This document shows positions 7,971 to 16,208 of a stretch of 64,000 nucleotides of DNA, in pieces; the stretch's first letter is position 1; each line of letters begins with the position of its first letter. The translations under genes were made by a program, and so were the position numbers. Source of the DNA: Micromonospora sp. RP3T (GTDB lineage Bacteria > Actinomycetota > Actinomycetes > Mycobacteriales > Micromonosporaceae); assembly GCF_003027925.1 (NCBI RefSeq), contig NZ_PYPS01000008.1:124001-188000 (forward strand), read 5' to 3'. Below the pieces are notes generated by a model. It was not told where the DNA came from, did not search any database, and was given only the letters and a program-made list of their open reading frames with translations.

Positions 7971-9464
7971 ATGGACCACGCATCTCAGCTCATCCAGGAG
8001 CGGAGTGCCCCGCCGGCCACGCTGGTGATCTTCGGCGCCTCCGGTGATCTGACCCGACGCAAACTGCTGCCCGCCGTCGAGAGCCTGGCGCGGCACGAGC
8101 GGCTCCCGGACCAGTTCGCGCTGGTCGGCGTCGCGCGTACGCCGATGACCGACGAGCAGTTCGCCGAGAGCGCCCTCGGCGGGCGCGAACTCGCCGGCAA
8201 GCGCCAGCTCCGAGGCGGCGTACGCTATGTGGCCGGCGGCTACGACGACCCGGCGACCTACAAGCGGCTCGTCGAGACCCTCGACGAGCTGGACGCGCAG
8301 CGGGGCACGTCCGGCAACCGGCTCTTCTACCTGTCGACCCCGGCCGGCGCCTTCGAGCCGGTGATCAACGGGCTGGCCGGGGTCGGGCTCAACCGGCCAC
8401 GCGAGGGCTCCTTCTCCCGCCTGGTCATCGAGAAGCCGTACGGGCGCGACCTGGTCACGGCCCGGGAGCTGGACGCCGTCGTGCACAGCGCGTTCGACGA
8501 GCACCAGGTCTTCCGGATCGACCACTACCTGGGCAAGGACACCGTCCAGAACGTGCTGGCGCTGCGCTTCGCGAACTCGATCTTCCAGCCGATCTGGGAT
8601 CGCTCCTGGGTCGACCACGTGCAGATCACCGTCGCGGAGACCCTCGGCGTCGGCACCCGGGGCGGCTTCTACGAGGAGGCCGGCGCGATGCGGGACATCG
8701 TGCAGAACCACGTGCTCCAGGTCCTCGCGCTGGCCCTGATGGAGCCGCCGGCCTCGTTCGAGGCCGAGGGCCTGCGCAACGAGAAGGTGAAGCTGCTGCA
8801 GGCGATCCGGCTCCCCACCGATCGGGACATCGCCGAGGCCGCGGTCCGCGGGCAGTACACCCGGGGCGGCACCCGCGAGGAACTGATGGCCGGCTACCGC
8901 GAGGAGGCAGGCGTCGACCCGCTGTCGCGGACCGAGACCTATGCCGCGCTGCGCCTCAACGTGGACAACTGGCGGTGGGCCGGGGTGCCGTTCTACGTGC
9001 GCACCGGCAAGCGCCTGCCGGCCCGGCTCACCGAGGTGGCGTTGCAGTTCCAGCGCCCGCCGCACCTGCCGATCCCGACCGACCAGCTCACCGGCCTCGA
9101 GGCTGACGCGCTGATCCTGCGGATCCAGCCGAACGAGGGCATCTCGCTGCGCTTCGGGGCGAAGGTGCCGGGCCACTCGTTCCGGGTCCGCACCGCCACC
9201 ATGGAGTTCTCGTACGACCAGACGTTCGTCGAGGAGTCCCCGGAGGCGTACGAGCGGCTGCTCCTGGACGCGTTGATCGGTGACGCGTCACTCTTCATCC
9301 GCAGCGACGAGGTGCAGCAGTGCTGGCGGATCGTCGACCCGATCATCGAGAACTGGGAGAAGGACGACACGCCGATCCCCACCTACGAGGCCGCCTCCTG
9401 GGGGCCGACCGACGCCGACCGGCTCATCGGCCGGCACGGCCGCAAATGGCGCAACTCCGCATAG
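7971..9464 (+). CDS. zwf: glucose-6-phosphate 1-dehydrogenase
   Basis: The enzyme oxidises glucose-6-phosphate to 6-phosphogluconolactone with NAD(P)+, the entry step of the oxidative pentose phosphate pathway. The start is ATG 7971, preceded by GGAGGA; the frame extends further upstream but without an RBS. The 497-residue length is normal. The nucleotide-binding GASGDLTRRKL lies near residue 20 and the catalytic block RIDHYLGKDTVQNVL near residue 180. There is no adjacent opcA, pgl, tal or tkt. It may therefore be a second, stand-alone zwf copy, which this window cannot settle. It ends against a strong hairpin shared with the convergent peptidase gene. Confidence 0.95.
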   Translation: MDHASQLIQERSAPPATLVIFGASGDLTRRKLLPAVESLARHERLPDQFALVGVARTPMTDEQFAESALGGRELAGKRQLRGGVRYVAGGYDDPATYKRLVETLDELDAQRGTSGNRLFYLSTPAGAFEPVINGLAGVGLNRPREGSFSRLVIEKPYGRDLVTARELDAVVHSAFDEHQVFRIDHYLGKDTVQNVLALRFANSIFQPIWDRSWVDHVQITVAETLGVGTRGGFYEEAGAMRDIVQNHVLQVLALALMEPPASFEAEGLRNEKVKLLQAIRLPTDRDIAEAAVRGQYTRGGTREELMAGYREEAGVDPLSRTETYAALRLNVDNWRWAGVPFYVRTGKRLPARLTEVALQFQRPPHLPIPTDQLTGLEADALILRIQPNEGISLRFGAKVPGHSFRVRTATMEFSYDQTFVEESPEAYERLLLDALIGDASLFIRSDEVQQCWRIVDPIIENWEKDDTPIPTYEAASWGPTDADRLIGRHGRKWRNSA

Positions 9465-9494
9465 CTCCGCGCTGACGGACCGGCGGTCAGCCGC

Positions 9495-9531
9495 GCCCCC
9501 GGCCCCGCCTCGACCGGGCGGGGCCGGGGGC
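9495..9531. terminator. bidirectional hairpin terminator between zwf and the M23 gene
   Basis: A perfect 15-bp GC-rich stem (9495-9509 with 9517-9531, 7-nt loop) lies between two convergent stop codons. Confidence 0.75.
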
Positions 9532-9540
9532 CCGGTGGCG

Positions 9541-10371
9541 TCAGCCGATGCCGTCGACGGCGGCCCGGAGCGCGTTGATCGAGGGGTCCCAGGTGAAGTT
9601 CAGCACGGGCAGGCCGGACGCGGCGGCGTTGCTGTCGCCGCCGAGGACCACCGCCCGCGGCTTGCCGGAGCCCTGCGGGACCACGAGGTACCAGTTGCCT
9701 TTCACATTCGCGATGAACACTTCGTCTGCCTCCTGGTCCGGCGGGTTGGGGTCGCCGCCGTCTCCGACGTGGTTCTCGAAATCCGTGGTGGCGCCGACAT
9801 TCGTCGGACTGCCGGTGCTCAGCCAGAGACTCGTGTGCACGTGCGGCCCGACACCCTGGTCGCTGCCGTTCGCCGACGCTCCCGAGTAGGCGATCGTCTG
9901 GCCCCGCGACACGCGTTGCCCGGTGGCGACGGCGATCCTCGACAGGTGCAGGTGTCGGGTGTAGTTGCCGTCGTCGTGGGCCATCCCCACCACGCGTCCG
10001 GTCGCGGTGGAGGTGTCGGTCTTCACGAGACGGATCGTGCCGTTCGCCGCGGCCACGACCGGAGTGCCGGTGGCGACCGCGTAGTCGGTGCCCGGCTCGG
10101 CCGAGGGCGGCGTCCGGTTCCGGTGGTCCTGCCAGGAACTGGAGATCCGGACGTTCCCGCAGGGCCGCTGATAGCTGCCCGCGGCCCGGGCGGCGCCGGG
10201 CAGCAGCGCGAAGGCGGCCGACACCCCGGACGCGGCCAGCGCGGCGCCGGTGAGGAACCCCCGCCTCGACAGCCCTCGCAGGTAGGCGATGCCGTCGAGA
10301 TCCTCGGACCCCGGCTCGCCGTGGCCGGCATTCCGCGCCGGGCTGGGGCGCGGCTCCCCACTGAGGATCAT
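9541..10371 (-). CDS. Tat-exported M23-family peptidase (LytM-like)
   Basis: The 276-residue product has a twin-arginine signal (LSRRGFLTGAALAASG, about residues 34-50) after an unusually long N-terminal segment. The mature domain carries the M23 pattern: DHRNR...GTDYA provides the first His and the Asp zinc ligands, RHLHLSR matches the usual YxHLS block, and GPHVHTSL supplies the final HxH. These enzymes cut peptidoglycan cross-bridges or act as murein-remodelling factors. The last 70 residues are a family-specific tail with no motif I know. The start is ATG 10371; a TTG one codon upstream is equally possible and no strong RBS is seen. Confidence 0.83.
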   Translation of the reverse strand: MILSGEPRPSPARNAGHGEPGSEDLDGIAYLRGLSRRGFLTGAALAASGVSAAFALLPGAARAAGSYQRPCGNVRISSSWQDHRNRTPPSAEPGTDYAVATGTPVVAAANGTIRLVKTDTSTATGRVVGMAHDDGNYTRHLHLSRIAVATGQRVSRGQTIAYSGASANGSDQGVGPHVHTSLWLSTGSPTNVGATTDFENHVGDGGDPNPPDQEADEVFIANVKGNWYLVVPQGSGKPRAVVLGGDSNAAASGLPVLNFTWDPSINALRAAVDGIG

Positions 10372-10440
10372 CAATGCAACCTAAGGCTGCGCCCGGCGAA
10401 GGGCAAGGGCCTCGCCGCGGCCGGCCGGCGGGGTCCCCGC

Positions 10441-10676
10441 CGACCGCTCAGCCGGGGCGGCGTCCCACGCCGAGATCAGCGGCGCGAGGATGAGGTCGAG
10501 TTCGCCGGCCTCGACGGCGGCCAGGTGGGCGTCGATCTCGACGTCGTCGGCCAGCCCCGCGGCGAGCGGAGCGTGCACCAGGTCGAACGTGCCCGGCTAC
10601 GGCGGCGGGGTCCGCGGCGATGTCGTGCCGGCGTACCTCGTACCGGTCCGGGTGTGGCTCCGGACCGGTACGGCGT
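10441..10676 (-). pseudogene. decayed, internally deleted copy of the methyltransferase at 12208-13005
   Basis: Bases 10441-10567 are nearly identical to 12201-12328, the 3' end of the intact methyltransferase gene, with a one-base deletion near 10466 that shifts the frame. After 10568 the similarity jumps to the segment equivalent to about 12677-12775, so some 350 bases are missing, and then fades. The remnant encodes no usable protein. It lies 3' of the CBM2 esterase gene, while the intact gene lies 5' of it. The esterase gene is therefore bracketed by direct repeats about 1.76 kb apart. Confidence 0.85.
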
Positions 10677-10685
10677 CGTCAGGCG

Positions 10686-11894
10686 TCAGCTTCCGACGCA
10701 CGTGGCGGTGGCTCCCCCGCCGGTTCCGCTGCCCTGGAACCCGAAGCTGGTGGACTGGCCGGCGACCAGTTGTCCGTTGTAGCTCTGGTTCGCGACGGTG
10801 ACCGTGCCGCTGGCGCCGTTGGCGACGCCGTTCCACAGCGAGGTGATCGATGCTCCGCCGGCCAGGGTGAGCGTCACCCGCCAGCCGGTGAGGGCGGTGC
10901 TACCGGCGGTGACGTTGACGCTGGCGACGAATCCGCCGTTCCACTGGTCCTGGACGGAGTAGACCGCGGTGCAGACGGGGGTCCCGCCGCCGGGCGGGGG
11001 AGTGGTGGGCGGGGGAGTGGTGGGGGGCGGGCTGGTGGGCGGCGGGCCGTCGTCGAGCGTCAGGTTCTTCTGCTGGACGGTCCACTGGCTGTGGCACAGG
11101 CCGCAGTCGGCGCCGACGAAGTTGCGTCCGGCGGCGGTGTCACCCTTGAGGCGCCACTTGAGGTAGAGCACGGCCACCCGGCCGAACTCGCCGCCGTTGG
11201 GCTGGTCGTAGGTGCCGCCGTGCCCGACGTTGAGATTGCCCATGAACGCGGGCAGCCCGGCCGGCAGCTTGCCCCAGTCGTCCATGGCATTCGGGTAGGC
11301 GATGTCGCTGGGCCCGCCGACGAAGTAGGCGATCGGCTTGGTCAACCGCCTGAGCTGGTAGTCATCGGCATCGTTCAACAGACCGCTGCTGAAGATGCCG
11401 GTCGTGGTGACCCGCGGGTCGGCGGAGACGGCGTACGCCTCCAGCCCGCCACAGGAGAAACCGGCAACCGCGATCTTCGACGTGTCGAGCCGGTTGTAGT
11501 ACTTGCTGCCCGATCGGGAGTTCTCCGCGACGGCCCAGTCGATGGACTGGGTGAGCATCTGGGAGGTGGTGGAGCCGGACCCGTTCGGCGCCCCGCTGGC
11601 GATGGCGAGGAAGCCGTGGGAGGCGATCTCGCGGAGGAAGTTGCCCTGGGAGAGGCCGTTGGCCGAACAGCCGCCGTTGCCCCACACGAGGATGGGAAGG
11701 CGTTCGGGCGGGAGCGTCTGGGGCCGGAAGATGGTGTGGTTGGCCAGGGTGGTCGAGGTCTCGTAGTCGGCGGGATAGGGGCCGGAGCCACCCACCGCGG
11801 CGTCGGCCGGTGTCCCGCCGAGCACCATCACCACCGCGGTGACGGGAAGGACGACGGCCGCAAGCCCCGCCCAGATCTTCGATGTCCGTCTCAT
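10686..11894 (-). CDS. secreted alpha/beta-hydrolase with C-terminal CBM2
   Basis: The start is ATG 11894 with GGGAG upstream; an in-frame extension to 11978 lacks an RBS. The 402-residue product has a signal peptide (basic MRRTSK, cleavage near ADAAV). A chlorophyllase/dienelactone-hydrolase-like alpha/beta fold follows, with nucleophile elbow GFSCGG near residue 145 and LPILVWGNGGCSANG at the oxyanion region. A Pro/Thr linker leads to a family 2 carbohydrate-binding module of about 100 residues (CTAVYSVQDQWNGGFVASV, WRVTLTL, SYNGQL). The probable role is an extracellular carbohydrate or polyester esterase held on cellulose, chitin or xylan. The substrate is not evident. Confidence 0.82.
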   Translation of the reverse strand: MRRTSKIWAGLAAVVLPVTAVVMVLGGTPADAAVGGSGPYPADYETSTTLANHTIFRPQTLPPERLPILVWGNGGCSANGLSQGNFLREIASHGFLAIASGAPNGSGSTTSQMLTQSIDWAVAENSRSGSKYYNRLDTSKIAVAGFSCGGLEAYAVSADPRVTTTGIFSSGLLNDADDYQLRRLTKPIAYFVGGPSDIAYPNAMDDWGKLPAGLPAFMGNLNVGHGGTYDQPNGGEFGRVAVLYLKWRLKGDTAAGRNFVGADCGLCHSQWTVQQKNLTLDDGPPPTSPPPTTPPPTTPPPGGGTPVCTAVYSVQDQWNGGFVASVNVTAGSTALTGWRVTLTLAGGASITSLWNGVANGASGTVTVANQSYNGQLVAGQSTSFGFQGSGTGGGATATCVGS

Positions 11895-12207
11895 GCGCAC
11901 TCCCGCGGATGTCGCCACGGCGCTGCCTGTGGTGGCCGGTGGCGGTTGGCCGCTCGCGCCTCGACCGACCTGGGTCATCCAGATGCGCGCGGGCGGGAAC
12001 GGGATGCGGTCACTGTCACAGCGGCAACGATAAGTGTCAATATGATGCCCGACTGTCGGGACTCGCGCGCCGTGGGTTGCGGGAGATACCCGAGGTCGAC
12101 CCAGATCGGGCGGCGGGCGTCGCGGCCCGATCCGCAGAGGTTTCTCGCCGCTCGACGCGGACGTCCTCGCCCTCGTCCTCGCCGGCCAGCGGCGTGCGGC
12201 CGACCGC
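11895..12207. other. intergenic region upstream of the CBM2 esterase
   Basis: It holds a TTGACA on the minus strand at 12040-12035 that could be the -35 of the esterase promoter; the matching -10 is poor. A short CCCGA/TCGGG palindrome lies at 12048-12060. The right part (12170-12200) resembles the sequence before the pseudogene copy, so the duplicated segment may begin slightly before 12201. No gene is seen. Confidence 0.4.
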
Positions 12208-13005
12208 TCAGCCGGGGCGGCGTCCCCACGCCGAGATCAGCGGCGCGAGGGTGAGGTCGAGTTCGCCGGCCTCGACGGCGGCCAGGTGGGCGTCGATCTC
12301 GACGTCGTCGGCCAGCCCCGCGGCGAGCAGCTCGCCACGGACCATGCGCACCGTCGCGGCCTCCAGCCGGTCGCAGGCCACGCCGCCGATCGGGAAGCAA
12401 CCGGCGGCCGTCACGTCGACCAGGCCCGCCGCCCGTAACACCCGCGGCAGCGTCCGGCCGTAGCGCAGATCGGCGCCGCGCCGGGTCAGCAACTCCCGGA
12501 CGGCCCGGCGCAGCCGGTTGGCACGCCGCTGCGCCGGGCCGACCTCGTCGAGGCAGGCCAGTGGCTGCAACTCGGTGTCGGCGTCCTCCACCACCAGCCA
12601 TCCGCCGGGCCGCAGCGCCGCCGTCATCGTCGCCAGTGCCCGGGCCCGGTCGGGCAGGTGGACGAGCACGAGCCGCGCGTGCACCAGGTCGAACGTGCCG
12701 GGCTGCGGCGGCGGGTCCGCGACGACGTCGTGCCGGCGCACCTCGTACCGGCCGTGCGGGTCCAACCAGGCCGGATCGAGGTCGGTGGCCAGCACGTGAC
12801 CGGTCGGCCCGACGGCCGTGGCCAGCGCCTCGGGAATGCTGGGGCCGCCGGCGCCGACCTCCCAGCAGCGCCAGCCCGGCCCCACCCCGAGCCGGTCGAA
12901 GTGCCCACGCGTGACCCCGTCGAACAGCTCGGCCAGCCAGGTGAACCGCTCACCCGCCTCGGCCCGGGCGTTGTCGAGCAGATAGCGGTGATCCGGGGAA
13001 CCCAT
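12208..13005 (-). CDS. class I SAM-dependent methyltransferase
   Basis: The product is about 265 residues. I prefer ATG 13005 because a GGGAGG lies 9 bases upstream; an ATG at 13014 sits directly on that RBS. The Rossmann domain shows motif I (CWEVGAGGPSIPEAL) near residue 48, an acidic end of strand two (LATDLDP), and the FDLVHARLVLVHLPDRARAL and LRPGGWLVVEDAD blocks. This is the UbiE/methyltransferase_11-like layout. The C-terminal 100 residues are a helical extension. The substrate is unknown. Its 3' end exists a second time as the pseudogene at 10441-10676. Confidence 0.85.
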   Translation of the reverse strand: MGSPDHRYLLDNARAEAGERFTWLAELFDGVTRGHFDRLGVGPGWRCWEVGAGGPSIPEALATAVGPTGHVLATDLDPAWLDPHGRYEVRRHDVVADPPPQPGTFDLVHARLVLVHLPDRARALATMTAALRPGGWLVVEDADTELQPLACLDEVGPAQRRANRLRRAVRELLTRRGADLRYGRTLPRVLRAAGLVDVTAAGCFPIGGVACDRLEAATVRMVRGELLAAGLADDVEIDAHLAAVEAGELDLTLAPLISAWGRRPG

Positions 13006-13071
13006 GCCCCCCATCCTCCCGCCGGCCGGGCACGGTGTCAGCGCGACACGGGCCGACGCCGGACACCGCCG

Positions 13072-13120
13072 CCCGCGACCCGGCCGCTCAGTCCGCCCGC
13101 GACCCGGCCGCTCAGTCCGC
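13072..13120. repeat. 24-bp tandem duplication spanning a stop codon
   Basis: The same 25-base string occurs at 13072-13096 and 13096-13120, period 24. It includes the stop codon region of the methyltransferase gene at 13112, so the duplicated copy lies just 3' of the stop. Confidence 0.8.
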
Positions 13121-14122
13121 TCGCGGACGCAGCCAGAACGACGCGGGCAGGAACTGCTCGGTCAGCCCGAGACGCCGCCACAGCGGGGCCGCGACCTCGC
13201 GCAGTTGCGGGTCGCCGGCCACGAACGCGTTGGGCAGCTCGATCTCCCAGCGCTCCGGCGCGGCCAGCAGGAACGCGGCCAGCAGATACTGCTCGTTGTA
13301 GTGCCGGTGACGCCACTGCGGCGGGTAGTCGCGGGGCAGCATGATGTCGTGCACCTGCACCAGCACGCCGGGCCGCAGCCGGGGCAGCACCTCGAAGAAG
13401 AAGACCGTCACGTCGGAGCCCATGAAGCTGCGGTGCGACCCGTCGAAGAAGACCACGTCACCGGCGTCCAACTCGTCGAAGAGGCTCAGGTCGGCCCGCT
13501 CCAGCGGCGCGCGGACCACGTCGTCGCAGAGCACGTCGACGCTGGCCCGGGGCGCCGGGTCGATCGAGGTGATCCGGGTCCGCAGACCGTGGTCGCGGAC
13601 CGCCCGGCGGGCGAACTTCGTCGAGTTGCCGGAGCCGATCTCGACGTACCGCGCCGGTTCGTGCTCGACCAGGAAACCGTAGAGCGCCAGCGCGTCCAGC
13701 GGCGGCAGCCAGCCGTTGCGCCAGTACGGCTCGCCCGAGTCGAGGTCGCCGTGCAGCGGGACGGCGGTGAGCCGGTCGGCGTGACCGAGGAACCGCCGGA
13801 GCGTGTCGGCGTACGCGTCCCGCCGCCGGTCGAGCAGCTCGGAGATGCCCGGGTGGTCGGGTCGGCCGTAGCCGAAGCGCGGCTCCGGGCTCACCGGGAA
13901 GTCCACGAAGATCGGCCGGCGCAGCCCGAACGCGGAGAGCACCAGCCCGTGCAGCAGGGGGCGGCGCTCCAGCCGCGCCAGCGGGCCGGCGAGGAACGGC
14001 AGGGCGGAGAGCACCTCCACCCCGGAGGCGGTACGCACGGCGCTGCGCAGCCGGCGGACACCGCCGCGCAGCCCGCCGCCGGTGCCGGGGGACGCCGCGG
14101 ACGGCAGGTCGGTGGCGGTCAT
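13112..14122 (-). CDS. Methyltransf_24-type SAM methyltransferase, last gene of the glycan cluster
   Basis: The 336-residue product carries YVEIGSGNSTKFARRAV (SAM motif I, near residue 160), ITSIDPAPR, and the family-typical VVFFDGSHRSFMGSDVTVFFF followed by VLVQVHDIMLPRDYPPQW. These are hallmarks of Methyltransf_24 proteins, which often methylate sugars or glycolipids in polysaccharide clusters. The ATG overlaps the stop of the upstream membrane-protein gene (ATGA). It is the promoter-distal member of the ten-gene cluster. A role in capping a surface glycan is inference from context. Confidence 0.8.
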   Translation of the reverse strand: MTATDLPSAASPGTGGGLRGGVRRLRSAVRTASGVEVLSALPFLAGPLARLERRPLLHGLVLSAFGLRRPIFVDFPVSPEPRFGYGRPDHPGISELLDRRRDAYADTLRRFLGHADRLTAVPLHGDLDSGEPYWRNGWLPPLDALALYGFLVEHEPARYVEIGSGNSTKFARRAVRDHGLRTRITSIDPAPRASVDVLCDDVVRAPLERADLSLFDELDAGDVVFFDGSHRSFMGSDVTVFFFEVLPRLRPGVLVQVHDIMLPRDYPPQWRHRHYNEQYLLAAFLLAAPERWEIELPNAFVAGDPQLREVAAPLWRRLGLTEQFLPASFWLRPRAD

Positions 14123-15105
14123 GAGGAGACTCCTTCGAAACGGTCGGCAGGGGCGGGACGGGACGAGGTGGCGGCGTGCGGCGGACCGCCCGGACGGCGG
14201 CCGGTGACGGCCAGCAGGGCCAGCACGACGACTGTCGAGCCGATGTCGCCGACGGTCAGCAGCACCCGGCTCAACGCGACTAGGGTCACCAGGTCCGGGC
14301 CGCCGACCAGGGTGGCGACGGTGAGCGCGAGCGCGACCTCGCGTACGCCGAGTCCGGTCGGCAGCACCACGGCGCAGAGCCCGGCGACCACGGAGAGCGC
14401 GAAACCGCCGACGCCCAGCGGCAGCGCCGGGCCCGGCGCGGCGCCGAGGGCGACCGCCAGCACGGTGACGTGCAGGCCGCTGATCAGCCAGCCGAGCACC
14501 ATCAGCCCGGTGGCGCCCAGCAGCGTCGGGCGGCCGGGCAGCAGCGGCCCGGTGTCGCCCCGGCGCAGCAGCCGCGCGGCGGCGGCCAGCAGCCGGCCCA
14601 GCAGGCCCGGGGCGAGCACCGGCGCGACGGCGGCCACGCAGGCCGGCAGCAGCAGCCACCACCAGCGGCTCTGCCCGACCAGCCAGGGCAGCGCGAGGAC
14701 GCCGACGAGCACCCCGGACACCGCCGCGAGTCCCTGGCTGGCGAGGAACGCGGCGGCGAGCCGGGCCGGTGGCTGGCGCAGCGGCCGGGCCATCGCGGCG
14801 TGCGCCACCGTCGGCCACACCCCGCCCGGCAGGTAGCGGGTCAGCCCGGCGAGGAAGTAGACCCGGGTGGCGTCGCGCAGCGACAGTTTCGTGCCCAGCC
14901 CGGCCAGCAGGACCCGCCAGCCGACGAAGCCGGGCACCCCGCCGACCGCGGCGAGGACCCCGGCGGTCAGCGCCGCGCCCCAGCCGACCGTCCGCAGGCT
15001 GTCCGCCATCCCGTGGCGTACCCGCCACACCTGCCAGCCGAGGAAGGCCAGCACGGCGGCGTACCCGACCACGCGCAGCGCGGCCCACACCCGCGCCCGG
15101 CTCAC
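14119..15105 (-). CDS. polytopic membrane protein, UPF0104/LPG-synthase transmembrane-domain type
   Basis: The start is GTG 15105, overlapping the upstream stop as GTGA; the longer frame is not needed. The 328 residues form about eight hydrophobic segments. Signature blocks are YFLAGLTRYLPGGVWPTVAHA near residue 85 and LPTGLGVREVALALTVA near residue 245, typical of the UPF0104 family related to the membrane half of MprF/lysyl-PG synthase. Such proteins sit beside glycosyltransferases and are thought to move or use lipid-linked intermediates. A flippase-like role is possible, but the molecular activity is not established by sequence. Confidence 0.8.
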   Translation of the reverse strand: MSRARVWAALRVVGYAAVLAFLGWQVWRVRHGMADSLRTVGWGAALTAGVLAAVGGVPGFVGWRVLLAGLGTKLSLRDATRVYFLAGLTRYLPGGVWPTVAHAAMARPLRQPPARLAAAFLASQGLAAVSGVLVGVLALPWLVGQSRWWWLLLPACVAAVAPVLAPGLLGRLLAAAARLLRRGDTGPLLPGRPTLLGATGLMVLGWLISGLHVTVLAVALGAAPGPALPLGVGGFALSVVAGLCAVVLPTGLGVREVALALTVATLVGGPDLVTLVALSRVLLTVGDIGSTVVVLALLAVTGRRPGGPPHAATSSRPAPADRFEGVSS

Positions 15106-16208
15106 CGGGACCCGCCGAGGGAGAGCACGACGTCCTGCAACCGGTGGTCGGACATGCCGCGGGCGTCGCGCAGCCGGTACCGGTGCACGGTCCATCCGGG
15201 GGAGACGAACGTCCAGTCCAGCCGCCACCAGCGCCGGCCGGCGATCGTCCACGACGTCGGGTACGCCGACCCGCTGGCCCGGGCCGCGTCGGTGAGCCGG
15301 TCGCGGAGCCGGGCCAGGTCGCCCATGGCCGGGCTGGTGTTGAGATCGCCGGCGACCAGCACCGGGTTCGGGTTGCGGTCCAGGTCGGCGGCGAGCGCCC
15401 GGTACTGCGTCTCCCGCCGCTGGAAGAACTCGTGCCGGCGGTCGTAGAACAGCTCGCGCAGCGGGCTGCTCAGGTCCAGCGGCACCAGGATGTGGGTGTT
15501 GTAGACCGACACCGTGCGGCCGCCCACCCGCAGGTCGGTGCGGAGCGACTTGACCTCCCAGTAGTCGGTGCGCCAGTCCGCGCCGGGCGGCGGGTCGGCC
15601 GGCAACGCGGTCGTCGCGACGACCGGGAACCGGGTCACGGTGACCAGTTCCCCGCGTAGCACCACCTGGTAGCCGGGGAACTCGCGGCGCAGCCGGGCCA
15701 GGTCGGCGTCGCGGCGGACCGGGTCGTCGTCGGGTTTGTACTCCTGGAGGAGGTAGACGTCGGCGTGCCGGGTGGTCAGCGAGGCGTAGAACGCGTCGGG
15801 GTCGTCGGTGGCGTTCCACACCGTCGTGTTCCAGGAGACCAGGCGCAGCGCGTCCGCCGGCGCCGGCGGCGGGGTGCGCCACACGGCCGGGTTCAGCCCG
15901 GCCAGGTCCGCGCCGAGCAGCAGCCCGGTCACCGCGAGCAGCGCCAGCCGGGCCCGGAACCGGCCGGCCAGCGGCACCGACCCGAGCAGCAGCACCGGTA
16001 CGGCGACGAACGCCAGCGGCGGGATCAGCTCCGGCGCCAGCCACAGCCACCACCGGCCGCTGAGCAGCCGGTGCGCCACCACCAGGAGCAGCCACGCCGC
16101 GCCCAGGCCGGTGAGCACCGCGCCGGCGCGGGCGCCGGGTCGCCGGCCGACCCGGCCCGCCCGGCCGGTCGCCGGTTCGGTGCGCGGTGGCGTCCGCACG
16201 GCGGTCAC
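15102..16208 (-). CDS. membrane-anchored EEP-family phosphatase/phosphodiesterase (copy B)
   Basis: The start is GTG 16208, overlapping the upstream stop (GTGA). The 368-residue product has three N-terminal transmembrane helices (roughly residues 20-100), then an endonuclease/exonuclease/phosphatase domain. Its motifs are LRLVSWNTTVWN, DVYLLQEY (metal-ligand Glu), VYNTHILVPLDL, VLVAGDLNTSP and GMSDHRLQ (catalytic Asp-His). The catalytic domain should be extracytoplasmic if the helix count is odd, an inference. It is a paralogue of the EEP gene at 18242. The EEP superfamily hydrolyses phosphodiesters of nucleic acids, inositol phosphates and phospholipids; here the partner GT2 genes point to a lipid or glycan phosphodiester. 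Confidence 0.82.
   Translation of the reverse strand: MTAVRTPPRTEPATGRAGRVGRRPGARAGAVLTGLGAAWLLLVVAHRLLSGRWWLWLAPELIPPLAFVAVPVLLLGSVPLAGRFRARLALLAVTGLLLGADLAGLNPAVWRTPPPAPADALRLVSWNTTVWNATDDPDAFYASLTTRHADVYLLQEYKPDDDPVRRDADLARLRREFPGYQVVLRGELVTVTRFPVVATTALPADPPPGADWRTDYWEVKSLRTDLRVGGRTVSVYNTHILVPLDLSSPLRELFYDRRHEFFQRRETQYRALAADLDRNPNPVLVAGDLNTSPAMGDLARLRDRLTDAARASGSAYPTSWTIAGRRWWRLDWTFVSPGWTVHRYRLRDARGMSDHRLQDVVLSLGGSR

Noticed and set aside
10381..10578. A small 65-codon open frame
   Set aside because: It is a fragment of the decayed methyltransferase copy, not an independent gene.
12048..12060. CCCGA/TCGGG palindrome
   Set aside because: Five-bp arms are too short in a GC-rich genome, and it is not placed at a convincing promoter or gene end.
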